Shown here: positions 1-7,798 of the stretch, in pieces
Position numbering within the stretch: position 1 is the first letter of the stretch
Layout: the number at the start of each line of letters is the position of its first letter
NCBI GenBank assembly: GCA_035632315.1
Contig: DASQGZ010000048.1
Span: 1-64,000, forward strand
Origin: JAFDZW01 sp035632315
GTDB lineage: Bacteria > Bacteroidota > Ignavibacteria > Palsa-1295
Length of the DNA stretch: 64,000 bases
Direction: 5' to 3'
Position numbers and translations under genes: made by a program
The notes under the pieces: generated by a model
What the model was told of the DNA's origin: nothing
Databases searched by the model: none
What the model saw: only the letters and a program-made list of their open reading frames with translations

Positions 1-2
1 GC

Positions 3-200
3 CGGCTTACTCCGATGCAAAATGACGGCACCTCTGCAAAAAAGATCGCTGAAGTCTGCAAATCCGTAGTCCAAAGCGACGAACGGATCAGGCCGCCTGC
101 ACGGCCATGGCTGCTGAGAAAGAACGCCTGGAAGCATGAGCTCAAAGCGCTTTCGTTGTCATATTCCGACCGAGATAAGCAAATTCGTTTCGGCTCATGA
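3..200 (+). CDS. C-terminal end of an unidentified protein (5' end outside window)
   Basis: An open frame enters from the left edge and ends at a TGA that overlaps the next start codon as ATGA, the usual sign of translational coupling. The visible tail (about 65 residues) contains TPMQNDGTSAKKIAEVC and then a basic, Arg/Lys/Pro-rich end. I do not recognise the family. A tail of the form DGTSAKKI resembles the C-terminal helix of glycosyltransferases or UDP-GlcNAc 2-epimerase-like enzymes, which would suit the sugar operon that follows, but that is a guess. The 4-base overlap is the main reason to believe it is a real coding end. Confidence 0.5.
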   Translation, partial: RLTPMQNDGTSAKKIAEVCKSVVQSDERIRPPARPWLLRKNAWKHELKALSLSYSDRDKQIRFGS

Positions 201-1021
201 ATATTGTTATTATCGTTCAGGCCCGGACCGGCTCGTCGCGCCTTCCGGGGAAGGTACTGTTTCCCCTTGCAGGAGAGCCGCTGTTGCTTCGAATGATAGA
301 ACGCGTTCGTGCTTCCGAACTTGGGAAAAACGTCGTTGTCGCGACAACGATCGAAGCAAGTGACGACCCGATCGATGAATTGTGCAGTACATATGATATT
401 CCTATCTTTCGCGGACATCCGACTGATCTTCTCGACCGCCATTACAAAACAGCGAAAGAATTCGGCGCTGATATCGTAGTTAAGATTCCATCAGATTGCC
501 CCTTGATCGATGCTGCAGTAATAGACCGTGTGATAAAATATTATCTCACTCACGATGGAGCATTTGATTTTGTAAGCAACCTTCATCCTGCAACATACCC
601 TGACGGTAATGATGTCGAGATAATGCCAATCGAAATCCTTCATACAGCTTGGCTCGATGCGTCAAAAGATTATGAGCGAGAGCATACGACGCCGTTCATC
701 TGGGAACATCCTGAACAATTTCGTATCGGTAATGTGCTCTGGGAAACAGAGCTTGATTATTCGATGTCACATCGTTTTACAATCGACTATCCGGAAGATT
801 ACGAGTTCATCCGGCGAGTTTACGATGAGCTTTGCTCATCCCAGAAACCGATTTTTTCTTTGACTGATATCCTTGAACTTCTCGGACAACAGCCCGAGAT
901 ATTGGAGATCAATGCAAAATATGCAGGCGTCAACTGGTACAGAAATCATTTGAACGAATTGAGAACCATAAATGAACAGCAGACAAAGTTTGCTCCGAAC
1001 GAGGAGCCGTTACACGTATGA
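197..1021 (+). CDS. SpsF-like cytidylyltransferase family protein
   Basis: A 274-residue nucleotidyltransferase of the SpsF/acylneuraminate cytidylyltransferase type. It should activate a sugar acid, probably as a CMP derivative, in the cytoplasm. The N-terminal nucleotide-binding loop is clear (QARTGSSRLPGK, residues 8-19), and SDCPLID (99-105) is the metal/nucleotide-binding motif of the family. The length matches SpsF proteins of about 250-280 residues. The gene overlaps the upstream reading frame by ATGA and the downstream transketolase gene by ATGA (1018-1021), so it is inside an operon. With the NeuB-like and KdsC-like genes downstream it most likely catalyses the CMP-activation step. 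SpsF proteins are often annotated only as spore coat polysaccharide proteins, so the substrate is inferred from neighbours. Confidence 0.85.
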   Translation: MNIVIIVQARTGSSRLPGKVLFPLAGEPLLLRMIERVRASELGKNVVVATTIEASDDPIDELCSTYDIPIFRGHPTDLLDRHYKTAKEFGADIVVKIPSDCPLIDAAVIDRVIKYYLTHDGAFDFVSNLHPATYPDGNDVEIMPIEILHTAWLDASKDYEREHTTPFIWEHPEQFRIGNVLWETELDYSMSHRFTIDYPEDYEFIRRVYDELCSSQKPIFSLTDILELLGQQPEILEINAKYAGVNWYRNHLNELRTINEQQTKFAPNEEPLHV

Positions 1022-1875
1022 GCTTGAATGACCGGAAATATCACGACCTTGAAGCGCTCGCGTTGCGTGTTCGTGAACATATTATCAAAATGTCAACCGA
1101 CGGCGGTTGTTTCATCGGCGCATCGCTTTCCTGCACCGACTTGCTGGTTTACCTGTATTCAAATGTCCTTCACGTAAGCCCTTCACGAGTGGACGACCCA
1201 AATCGTGATTACCTGTTGCTTTCAAAAGGCCACGATGTTCCGGCGCTCTATGGCACACTTGCAGAACTTGGCTTCATCGAGCGTTCGCGCCTTGCGAACC
1301 ATTTGAAAACCAACGACTCAATCTACTGGCATCCGAATCGCGCGATCGCCGGCATAGAATTTCATTCTGGTTCGCTCGGACATTTACTTTCTGTTGCAAT
1401 CGGCATTGCGCTCGATATAAAACTTCGCGGCGGCACGAACAGAGTTTTTGTCATTCTCGGAGACGGCGAATTAAATGAAGGCTCCATCTGGGAAGCTCTG
1501 CTCGTTGCCGCCTCAAAGAAACTCGATAATCTTGTCGCCATCGTCGATCGGAACGGGTTTCAGGCTAATGTCCCCACCGAAGAGTTGTCACCGCTCGAAC
1601 CGCTCGCTCCGAAATTCGAGGCGTTCGGCTGGAGCACAAAACGGATCAATGGTCACGATTTTGAACAAATGGAAGATGCATTCGCTTCGTTTGATCTCGG
1701 GCGGCCAAGCGTTGTCATCGCCGATACGATTCGTGGAAAAGGCTTGCCGAGCATCGAAGCCCGTGCTGACCGATGGTTCGTGAATTTCTCTCACGATGAG
1801 GTCGAACAATTACTCGAAGAATTGCACGGCGGAAGAACAACGGCGCTGACATCAGAGACATTGATGGTGAGATGA
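1018..1875 (+). CDS. transketolase, N-terminal (TPP-binding) subunit
   Basis: A 285-residue N-terminal half of a split transketolase. It carries the TPP-diphosphate motif GDGELNEGSIWEA (148-160) closing on the Asn of DRNG (177-180), plus SKGH (69-72) and GSLGH (118-122), all typical of transketolase N-terminal domains. Together with the next gene it forms a heteromeric enzyme that moves a two-carbon ketol unit between sugars. It starts inside the previous gene's stop codon (ATGA). Split transketolases lying inside surface-sugar operons, apart from central metabolism genes, usually serve a dedicated sugar pathway; here it may build or trim the acceptor aldose for the NeuB-like synthase. The reaction is established for the family; the dedicated role is inference. 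Confidence 0.92.
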   Translation: MSLNDRKYHDLEALALRVREHIIKMSTDGGCFIGASLSCTDLLVYLYSNVLHVSPSRVDDPNRDYLLLSKGHDVPALYGTLAELGFIERSRLANHLKTNDSIYWHPNRAIAGIEFHSGSLGHLLSVAIGIALDIKLRGGTNRVFVILGDGELNEGSIWEALLVAASKKLDNLVAIVDRNGFQANVPTEELSPLEPLAPKFEAFGWSTKRINGHDFEQMEDAFASFDLGRPSVVIADTIRGKGLPSIEARADRWFVNFSHDEVEQLLEELHGGRTTALTSETLMVR

Positions 1876-1882
1876 TTTTTTT

Positions 1883-2851
1883 ATGACATTCGAAGAAAAA
1901 CTCTTAGAACTCGCGATATCTGACGACCGCATCATTGTGATGACGGCGGAAAACCGTGCAGCAATACGGAATCTTCCGTCGAAGATCGGCGATCGCTTCA
2001 TTGATGTCGGCATCGCCGAGCAAACGATGATCGGAGCCGCTGCCGGCCTTGCACTTCGAGGCAGAGTGCCGTTCGTTCACGCGCTTGCAACGTTCCTGAC
2101 ACTTCGTGCTTTCGAATTTGTTCGTACTGATGTCGGCATTGGCCAACTTCCCGTTATCCTCGTCGGCGGTGTACCCGGATTTCTTTCTGAAGCGAACGGC
2201 CCGACTCATCAGGCAGTCGAAGATATTTCGTTAATGCGCGGCATTCCGAATATGGGCGTCTTCTGCCCCGCTGACGCAACCGAACTTGTCGATGCGTTAC
2301 CACAGATTGTCGCCAGCGGCAAGCCGTTCTATATCAGATACAATGCTTGCGCCCCTGCCGCGGAACACCGGATGCCGTTCGATCTCGGCAAAGCAGAAAT
2401 CTATCCGTCGAATGCGGCTGCCGATGTTGCCGATGATATTACGATATTAACATACGGGTTTCTTCTCGGTGAAGCCCTCAAGGCCCAGACGCTCTTACAA
2501 GCTGATGGTTTTTCGACCCGCATTATAAACATGCGAACATTGTCGCCCATCGATGAGAATATCATTATTGACGCAGCTGATAATTCCGAGCTGCTTGTGA
2601 CACTTGAAGATCATTTTCAGGTCGGCGGCTTGTACTCCATCGTCAGCGAGATCATCGTTCGCGAAGGAGTGCTGTCGAATGTGATGTCTATTTCACTGGA
2701 GAACCGTTGGTTCAAACCGGCATTATTGCCTGACGTGCTCGACTACGAAGGTTTCACCGGCGAGAAGATCGCCGAACGTATCCGCAAACGTATTGCTGAA
2801 GATGAAACGATGGACGACGAACTGTTCGAAGATTTTTACTCGCTAAACTAA
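1883..2851 (+). CDS. transketolase, C-terminal (pyrimidine-binding) subunit
   Basis: A 322-residue partner of the preceding gene, containing the Pyr domain and C-terminal transketolase domain. The segment DVGIAEQTMIGAAAGLA (41-57) holds the conserved Glu of the IAEQ motif that activates TPP in the neighbouring subunit, as in transketolase and DXP synthase. SEANGPTHQAVEDISLMRG (102-120) is the usual substrate-channel histidine region. The gene follows seven bases after the N-terminal subunit and precedes the aminotransferase by seven bases, so the two halves should be made together. It could be mistaken for a DXP synthase fragment, but the split gene order and lack of the DXS N-terminal features favour transketolase. 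Confidence 0.92.
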   Translation: MTFEEKLLELAISDDRIIVMTAENRAAIRNLPSKIGDRFIDVGIAEQTMIGAAAGLALRGRVPFVHALATFLTLRAFEFVRTDVGIGQLPVILVGGVPGFLSEANGPTHQAVEDISLMRGIPNMGVFCPADATELVDALPQIVASGKPFYIRYNACAPAAEHRMPFDLGKAEIYPSNAAADVADDITILTYGFLLGEALKAQTLLQADGFSTRIINMRTLSPIDENIIIDAADNSELLVTLEDHFQVGGLYSIVSEIIVREGVLSNVMSISLENRWFKPALLPDVLDYEGFTGEKIAERIRKRIAEDETMDDELFEDFYSLN

Positions 2852-2858
2852 TACGAAT

Positions 2859-4199
2859 ATGGCTAACTCGATCTCACTAACACAAGATTATCCCGTCATC
2901 ACACATTCCGAGGAACTCTATGCTCGTTCGCTCGGGCTTATCCCCGGACATTCGCAGACACTTGCAAAAGGCCCTCGCCAATATGTCGGCGGTTCGCCGA
3001 AATATCTTGACCACGGAAAAGGCTCACACGTATGGGATGTTGACGGCAATGAATTTATCGACTACCAAATGGGTATCGGACCGCTCGTTCTCGGGTATTG
3101 TTTCGAGCCGGTTGATACTGCGATCAAAGCACAGCTCGAAAAAGGCATCACCTTCTCACTCGTAAGTCCGCTTGAAGTCGAGGTTGCCGAAATGATCCGA
3201 GACATCGTCCCGAATGCAGAGATGGTTCGCTATTCGAAAACAGGCTGCGATGCCACGACGGCAGCTGTTCGTCTTGCTCGTGCATTTACCGGCCGCGAGA
3301 AAGTCCTTTGCTGCGGTTATCACGGATGGCATGACTGGTACATCGGCGTCACCGATCGTAACAGGGGCATTCCGAAAGCCACTCAAGATCTTTCGTTTAC
3401 GTTTAACTATAACGACATTAGCTCTGTGCTGGAATCGATCGACGAGAACACGGCTTGTGTCATTCTCGAACCGATCGTCTTCGAAGCGCCAAAAAATAAT
3501 TTCCTCCAAGAGCTCAAAGAAGTGTGCGAACGATTCGGGGCGCTACTGATCTTCGACGAAATGTGGACCGGTTTTCGCCTTGCTCTTGGCGGCGCTCAGC
3601 AATATTTTGGTGTCAAAGCCGATCTTGCCTGTTTTTCCAAAGCAGTTGCAAACGGCATGCCGATCTCGATCATTTGCGGCAGAAGCGAAGTGATGCAGCT
3701 GTGCGAAAAAGATATTTTCTTTTTTACTACGTTCGGCGGCGAAGCGCTCTCCCTTGCCGCAACAAAAGCGACGATCGGCGAACTCAAGTCGAAGAATGTC
3801 CCTGAACACCTGGCGATACAAGGCAAAAAACTTCGCGAAGGATATAACAGCATCGCAGAAGAGCTTGACATCAGCGATTATACTAAGTGCTCCGGCTTCG
3901 ATTGCCGTACGATCATCACATTCGATGCGAAAGCGGGTAATCCGCTTGAACTCAAATCACTTGTCCAGCAAGAAATGATCAAGCGCGGCGTGCTCTGGGG
4001 CGGATTTCATAATATGAGTTTTAGTCATAGCGACGAAGATGTTGCTTATACACTCTCGGCATACCGTGAAGCACTTGCCATTTTGAAGAATGCCGTAACG
4101 AATAATACCGTCGCAGCACAGCTTCGCGGCGAAGCGGTTGAACCGGTATTTCGCCGCACGAGTAATTTTAATATGAAGCCAAAAGCGGTAAAAGCGTAA
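2859..4199 (+). CDS. class III PLP-dependent aminotransferase, glutamate-1-semialdehyde aminomutase-like
   Basis: A 446-residue fold-type I PLP enzyme of the class III (ornithine aminotransferase/GSA aminomutase) family. The cofactor lysine is K261 in FSKAVANG; the Asp that contacts the PLP nitrogen is D233 in DEMWTGFR; YHGWHDW (154-160) is typical of GSA aminomutase-like sugar-operon enzymes. It is close in length to HemL (about 430) but sits in a sugar operon between transketolase and an SDR, so it more likely transfers an amino group to a keto- or aldehyde-sugar than makes 5-aminolevulinate. The stop codon shares one base with the next start (TAATG). Confidence 0.88.
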   Translation: MANSISLTQDYPVITHSEELYARSLGLIPGHSQTLAKGPRQYVGGSPKYLDHGKGSHVWDVDGNEFIDYQMGIGPLVLGYCFEPVDTAIKAQLEKGITFSLVSPLEVEVAEMIRDIVPNAEMVRYSKTGCDATTAAVRLARAFTGREKVLCCGYHGWHDWYIGVTDRNRGIPKATQDLSFTFNYNDISSVLESIDENTACVILEPIVFEAPKNNFLQELKEVCERFGALLIFDEMWTGFRLALGGAQQYFGVKADLACFSKAVANGMPISIICGRSEVMQLCEKDIFFFTTFGGEALSLAATKATIGELKSKNVPEHLAIQGKKLREGYNSIAEELDISDYTKCSGFDCRTIITFDAKAGNPLELKSLVQQEMIKRGVLWGGFHNMSFSHSDEDVAYTLSAYREALAILKNAVTNNTVAAQLRGEAVEPVFRRTSNFNMKPKAVKA

Positions 4200-5008
4200 T
4201 GTCGCCGCAAACCCTCTTCTCTCTCGAAGGAAACATCGCGATCGTCACCGGGGCACTTGGTTTGCTCGGCAAAGAGCATTGCCGTGCACTTTCGCAAGCC
4301 GGCGCGTCAGTTGTCGTCGCTGACCTTGATGAAGAAAGAACTTTTGCATTTGCCGAATCGCTTCCCGGCTCTATCGGCATCGGTGTAGATATTACGAAGA
4401 AACATTCTGTCGAAGATCTGCTTCGCCGTGTTCTCGAACGTTTCGGTAAAGTTGATATTCTCGTCAACAACGCCGCCATCAACGACATGTTCGAAAATCC
4501 GGCGCAAGCCGGAGAGCTTTCGAAATTCGAAAATTATCCGATCGAACTTTGGCGGAGATCGCTTGATGTAAATGTCACCGGGACATTTCTTTGTTCGCAG
4601 ATCATCGGAGCCGAAATGGCTCGTTCGGGAAAAGGCAGCATCATTAACATCGCAAGTACTTATGGCATCGTAGCTCCAGATCAATCACTGTATAAAAAGC
4701 CGGACGGCTCGCAGGATTTTTATAAATCACCGGCTTACCCAGCAACAAAAGGTGCTGTTATTTCTCTGACACGGTTTCTTGCCGCATATTGGGGAAATCA
4801 CGGGGTGCGCGTCAATACCCTTTCGCCCGGTGGAGTCGAAAATAATCAGGACGGATATTTCGTCTCTAATTATTCCGCCCGTACACCGCTCGGTCGTATG
4901 GCAGCGCCGTCCGATTATCGGGGCGCGATCGTCTTTCTTGCAAGCGAGGCATCGGCATATATGACCGGAGCGAACCTGGTCGTCGATGGCGGGTGGACAG
5001 CGTGGTGA
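4199..5008 (+). CDS. short-chain dehydrogenase/reductase (SDR)
   Basis: A 269-residue classical SDR. It has the NAD(P)-binding glycine motif TGALGLLG (17-24), NNAA (90-93), a catalytic Ser near 153 in IAST and the catalytic pair Y180-xxx-K184 in YPATKG. The C-terminal VDGGWTAW is typical of the fabG-like group. The start overlaps the aminotransferase stop by one base. In this operon it would oxidise or reduce a sugar carbonyl that the aminotransferase uses or that follows transketolase action. The exact substrate cannot be read from the sequence. Confidence 0.9.
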   Translation: MSPQTLFSLEGNIAIVTGALGLLGKEHCRALSQAGASVVVADLDEERTFAFAESLPGSIGIGVDITKKHSVEDLLRRVLERFGKVDILVNNAAINDMFENPAQAGELSKFENYPIELWRRSLDVNVTGTFLCSQIIGAEMARSGKGSIINIASTYGIVAPDQSLYKKPDGSQDFYKSPAYPATKGAVISLTRFLAAYWGNHGVRVNTLSPGGVENNQDGYFVSNYSARTPLGRMAAPSDYRGAIVFLASEASAYMTGANLVVDGGWTAW

Positions 5009-5010
5009 GA

Positions 5011-5045
5011 ATGCAAAATTGAAAATGCAAAATTAAAAATTGAAT
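5011..5045. repeat. intergenic heptamer array, A/T-rich (5 units)
   Basis: Five consecutive seven-base units fill the gap between the SDR and phosphatase genes: ATGCAAA, ATTGAAA, ATGCAAA, ATTAAAA, ATTGAAT. The exact 7-base register is visible directly. The TTG used as the next gene's start (5040-5042) lies inside the array. Similar arrays with other unit sequences occur at other junctions in this window. Confidence 0.7.
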
Positions 5046-5555
5046 ACACTTTCTACGAACGAGAAGAAAAAACGGGCACGAAAAATAAAACTTGTGCTGA
5101 CCGATGTTGACGGCGTGCTGACCGATACCGGCGTCTATTACTCCGAAAAAGGAGAAGTGATGAAGCGCTTTTCAATCCGCGACGGAATGGGCGTTGAGCT
5201 GATGCGAAATAACGGCATCGAAACGGCGATCATCACGCGGGAGAAATCTGCTTCGGTTAAAAAGCGCGGTGAAAAACTGAAAATGCCGTGGATATTCCTC
5301 GGCGTCTGGAGCAAAGTCGAATTTATCCCAAAGATATTGAAGAAAACCGGGTTAAAAATGAATGAGCTTGCATACATCGGCGACGATATCAATGATCTTG
5401 AGATCATTCAGGAGATTGCAAAACACGGACTCACTGCATCCCCTGCCGACGCGATGCCTGTTATCAAAACGGAAGTGCACTATGTCGCACGAGCTGACGG
5501 CGGACACGGTGCGCTTCGCGATTTTGCCGACTGGCTCTTGATGCTCAGGAAATAA
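5040..5555 (+). CDS. KdsC-like HAD-superfamily phosphatase (C0 type)
   Basis: A 171-residue HAD phosphatase. The nucleophile motif is DVDGVLTD (22-29), followed by a Thr/Arg motif (ITRE, 65-68), and GDDINDL (114-120) supplies the metal-binding acidic residues. There is no cap domain, so it should form a KdsC-type tetramer. KdsC removes phosphate from Kdo-8-phosphate; close relatives beside NeuB homologues dephosphorylate nonulosonate 9-phosphates. The neighbouring NeuB-like gene points to the second kind. The start is TTG in a heptamer array; no ATG lies before the nucleophile motif in frame. No Shine-Dalgarno is evident. About 96 bases separate it from the synthase gene. Confidence 0.88.
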   Translation: MNTLSTNEKKKRARKIKLVLTDVDGVLTDTGVYYSEKGEVMKRFSIRDGMGVELMRNNGIETAIITREKSASVKKRGEKLKMPWIFLGVWSKVEFIPKILKKTGLKMNELAYIGDDINDLEIIQEIAKHGLTASPADAMPVIKTEVHYVARADGGHGALRDFADWLLMLRK

Positions 5556-5651
5556 TAACATAATAATAATCTAACGATCCGGTAACTGAGTTGAAGTGTC
5601 GCAATGTGTTGAGAGAATGCCATCGCATTCAACGATAAGCAAGGAGAATAT

Positions 5652-6551
5652 ATGACAAATACAGCTAATACAAAGATCGCAGATCGGATCGTCGGCGAGG
5701 GTCATCCGACCTATATCATCGCCGAGATCGGGATCAACCATAACGGCTCGCTCGAACTGGCAAAGCTTCTCATCGATGGGGCGGTTCGCTCCGGATGCGA
5801 TGCTGTAAAATTTCAAAAACGGACACCTGAGTTGTGCGTCCCGAAAGATCAACGGTTGATCGAGCGAGACACGCCATGGGGACGGATGACATACATCGAT
5901 TATCGCCACTATGTCGAGTTCGGCGAAAAAGAATACGCCGAGATTGATCGCTATTGCAAAGAAAAGGGTATTCATTGGTTTGCTTCGTGCTGGGACGAAC
6001 CGAGCGTTGATTTCATCGAGAAGTTCGATCCGCCGGCATATAAAGTGCCATCCGCATCGCTGACGGATGTCGATCTGCTTCGCCGCAAGCGTGCGACCGG
6101 AAAGACCGTCATTCTTTCAACCGGAATGTCAACGATGAACGAGATCCAAACCGCTGTTGATATTCTCGGAACAGAGAATCTGATCATCACTCACGCAACA
6201 TCCACATATCCTTGTCCGCTCGAAGAGTTGAATCTGAAGATGATCATGACCCTTCAAGACCGTTATCCGACCGTTCCGATCGGTTATTCCGGTCACGAGA
6301 CCGGGCTTGCGCCGACCGTTGCGGCAGTTGCAATGGGCGCCGCTGTTGTTGAGCGCCACATTACTCTCGATCGTGCAATGTGGGGTACTGACCAAGCGGC
6401 ATCGGTCGAGGTCGGCGGTCTTTCAAGGCTTGTCGAGATGATCCGCGATGTCGAAAAATCGAAGGGCGATGGCGTCAAGCGTGTGTACGAAAGCGAGCTT
6501 GGACCTCGCAAGAAACTCCGCAAGCATCCCGAAATGAGCGTTACTGCTTAA
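5652..6551 (+). CDS. N-acetylneuraminate synthase-like protein (NeuB/SpsE family) without SAF domain
   Basis: A 299-residue TIM-barrel enzyme of the NeuB family, which condenses phosphoenolpyruvate with an aldose or aldose phosphate to give a sialic acid-like ulosonate. Visible family motifs are EIGINHNG (25-32), KFQKR (53-57), STGMST (156-161), GYSGHE (211-216) and ERHITLDR (234-241), followed by GTDQAASVE. NeuB proteins are usually about 340-350 residues with a C-terminal antifreeze-like SAF domain; this one stops soon after residue 285, so the SAF domain is missing. A strong Shine-Dalgarno (AAGGAG, 5641-5646) precedes the ATG. With the KdsC-like phosphatase and SpsF-like transferase it forms the synthase-phosphatase-activation trio. 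Confidence 0.9.
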   Translation: MTNTANTKIADRIVGEGHPTYIIAEIGINHNGSLELAKLLIDGAVRSGCDAVKFQKRTPELCVPKDQRLIERDTPWGRMTYIDYRHYVEFGEKEYAEIDRYCKEKGIHWFASCWDEPSVDFIEKFDPPAYKVPSASLTDVDLLRRKRATGKTVILSTGMSTMNEIQTAVDILGTENLIITHATSTYPCPLEELNLKMIMTLQDRYPTVPIGYSGHETGLAPTVAAVAMGAAVVERHITLDRAMWGTDQAASVEVGGLSRLVEMIRDVEKSKGDGVKRVYESELGPRKKLRKHPEMSVTA

Positions 6552-6574
6552 TAACATCCCGTTTAGAGTGAGCG

Positions 6575-6621
6575 AAATGTGTAATGAGCAATGGGAATTT
6601 ATCGTTGCTCATTGCACATTT
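6575..6621. repeat. 17-bp inverted repeat (hairpin) after the NeuB-like gene
   Basis: Arms AAATGTGTAATGAGCAA (6575-6591) and TTGCTCATTGCACATTT (6605-6621) pair at 16 of 17 positions around a 13-base loop. There is no T-run, so termination is uncertain. The arms can also be written in seven-base steps (GTAATGA, GCAATGG ... TCATTGC, ACATTTC), linking them loosely to the heptamer arrays. An in-frame ATG at 6584 lies inside the left arm and I do not use it as a start. Confidence 0.7.
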
Positions 6622-6643
6622 CTCTGTAGTTAATATACGATCG

Positions 6644-7417
6644 ATGTCCATTTCTGAAATACGTTGGTATAGCACCGGCGCCATTATCATTGGCGCAGCG
6701 ATAATGATCGCGCTCGAACATATCTTTCCGTACGATAAAGGCCAAAAGCTCTTTCGCAATCAATTCTTTAATGACTTTGTGCTGTATTCCCTCGTGCAAA
6801 GCTATATCCTCGGAATTGCGATCTCGTTTCTTATTCAATGGATCGATTCGCTCTCCGGAATTTCTCGTTTGCATATCGTAACGAATTGGGGACTTGGGTG
6901 GCAGCTATTGTTCTTTCTTGTCATTCATGATTTTTACATCTACTGGTTTCACCGCTTCCAGCATCATTCGAAATATTTCTGGCGCATTCACGAAGCACAT
7001 CATTCCACACATGACGTGGATTGGCTTTCCGGCTCGCGTTCGCACTCGATCGAGATCCTCATTAATCAAGGCATTGAGTTCGGGCTGATCGTCCTGCTCG
7101 GTGCGCCGCCGGAGATCCCAGTCATTAAAGCCGCCGTGGATGCGATCTGGGGAATGTATATCCATTCCAATATCAACATTCACACCGGGTTACTGCAACA
7201 TATCATCAACGGTCCTGAAATGCACCGCTGGCATCACGCCACCGACGACGATGCACATAATAAAAATTTCTCAACCAAACTCGCCGTTTGGGACTGGATG
7301 TTCGGCACTGCCTTCCTGCCAAAAAAACGTAAACCGGAAGGTTACGGTCTCGGCTACCCGAATTTCCCTGAAGGATATCTCGGCCAGCACCTCTATGCCT
7401 TCCGCAAATTCGAGTAA
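6644..7417 (+). CDS. sterol desaturase/fatty acid hydroxylase family protein
   Basis: A 257-residue integral membrane di-iron oxygenase of the fatty acid hydroxylase superfamily. The iron-binding histidine clusters are in order: HDFYIYWFHRFQHH (95-108), HEAHH (116-120) and HRWHH (194-198), with hydrophobic segments around 10-25, 45-65 and 85-100. The family inserts hydroxyl groups or double bonds into sterols, fatty acids, carotenoids or ether lipids. I start it at the ATG at 6644; a start at 6584 would add 20 residues encoded by a hairpin and is less likely. It follows the sugar operon in the same direction, but nothing in the sequence ties its substrate to that pathway. Confidence 0.87.
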   Translation: MSISEIRWYSTGAIIIGAAIMIALEHIFPYDKGQKLFRNQFFNDFVLYSLVQSYILGIAISFLIQWIDSLSGISRLHIVTNWGLGWQLLFFLVIHDFYIYWFHRFQHHSKYFWRIHEAHHSTHDVDWLSGSRSHSIEILINQGIEFGLIVLLGAPPEIPVIKAAVDAIWGMYIHSNINIHTGLLQHIINGPEMHRWHHATDDDAHNKNFSTKLAVWDWMFGTAFLPKKRKPEGYGLGYPNFPEGYLGQHLYAFRKFE

Positions 7418-7513
7418 TGCCCGCTTCTCAGGCTGACCCTGACCTCGGCCTGTAACCCCTTTATTTTTCATCCTAACCTGACAACACCACACACCTTTTC
7501 CCCTATAACAACA

Positions 7514-7533
7514 GAGCCGGCTTTCGCCGGCTC
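7514..7533 (+). terminator. GC-rich hairpin, possible terminator of the desaturase gene
   Basis: GAGCCGGC (7514-7521) and GCCGGCTC (7526-7533) form a perfect 8-bp stem with a TTTC loop about 100 bases after the desaturase stop codon. No T-run follows, so it is a weak intrinsic terminator candidate at best. Confidence 0.45.
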
Positions 7534-7543
7534 AGGATGATAA

Positions 7544-7654
7544 ATAGGTGCTCGTTTATGTACAAATTTCATATTACAAATATACGAAATTTAAAGCCAT
7601 TTGTCAAGGTGCTAATCATCACTATTTTAAAATTTTAACATCACGAGCACCTAT
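7544..7654. repeat. 111-bp segment bounded by 12-bp perfect inverted repeats
   Basis: ATAGGTGCTCGT (7544-7555) and ACGAGCACCTAT (7643-7654) are exact reverse complements flanking 87 bases of AT-rich sequence. The inside contains no reading frame and a partial copy of the end sequence (AAGGTGCTAA near 7610). The layout resembles a short non-autonomous element or a long-range RNA/DNA structure. I see no clear target-site duplication. Confidence 0.6.
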
Positions 7655-7798
7655 ATTCTGATTTTTTTTATACCTTAAACCCTATCCCTACTTTTACACC
7701 TGTGGTGAATACAAAGAATAAAGCCATTCAAATTGTCATAAACGTATCTTAATTTGTGTCATTGTATTCGGGGGATAGTTAATGTTTATATGTAATCA

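Larger units (their letters stand above)
7418..7798. other. 381-bp gene-free region
   Basis: No convincing coding frame lies here. It holds an 8-bp GC hairpin (7514-7533), a 111-bp segment bounded by 12-bp perfect inverted repeats (7544-7654), and a very AT-rich leader before the next gene. I could not identify a convincing promoter; the TAnnTTTG box common in Bacteroidota was not found in clean form. Confidence 0.6.
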
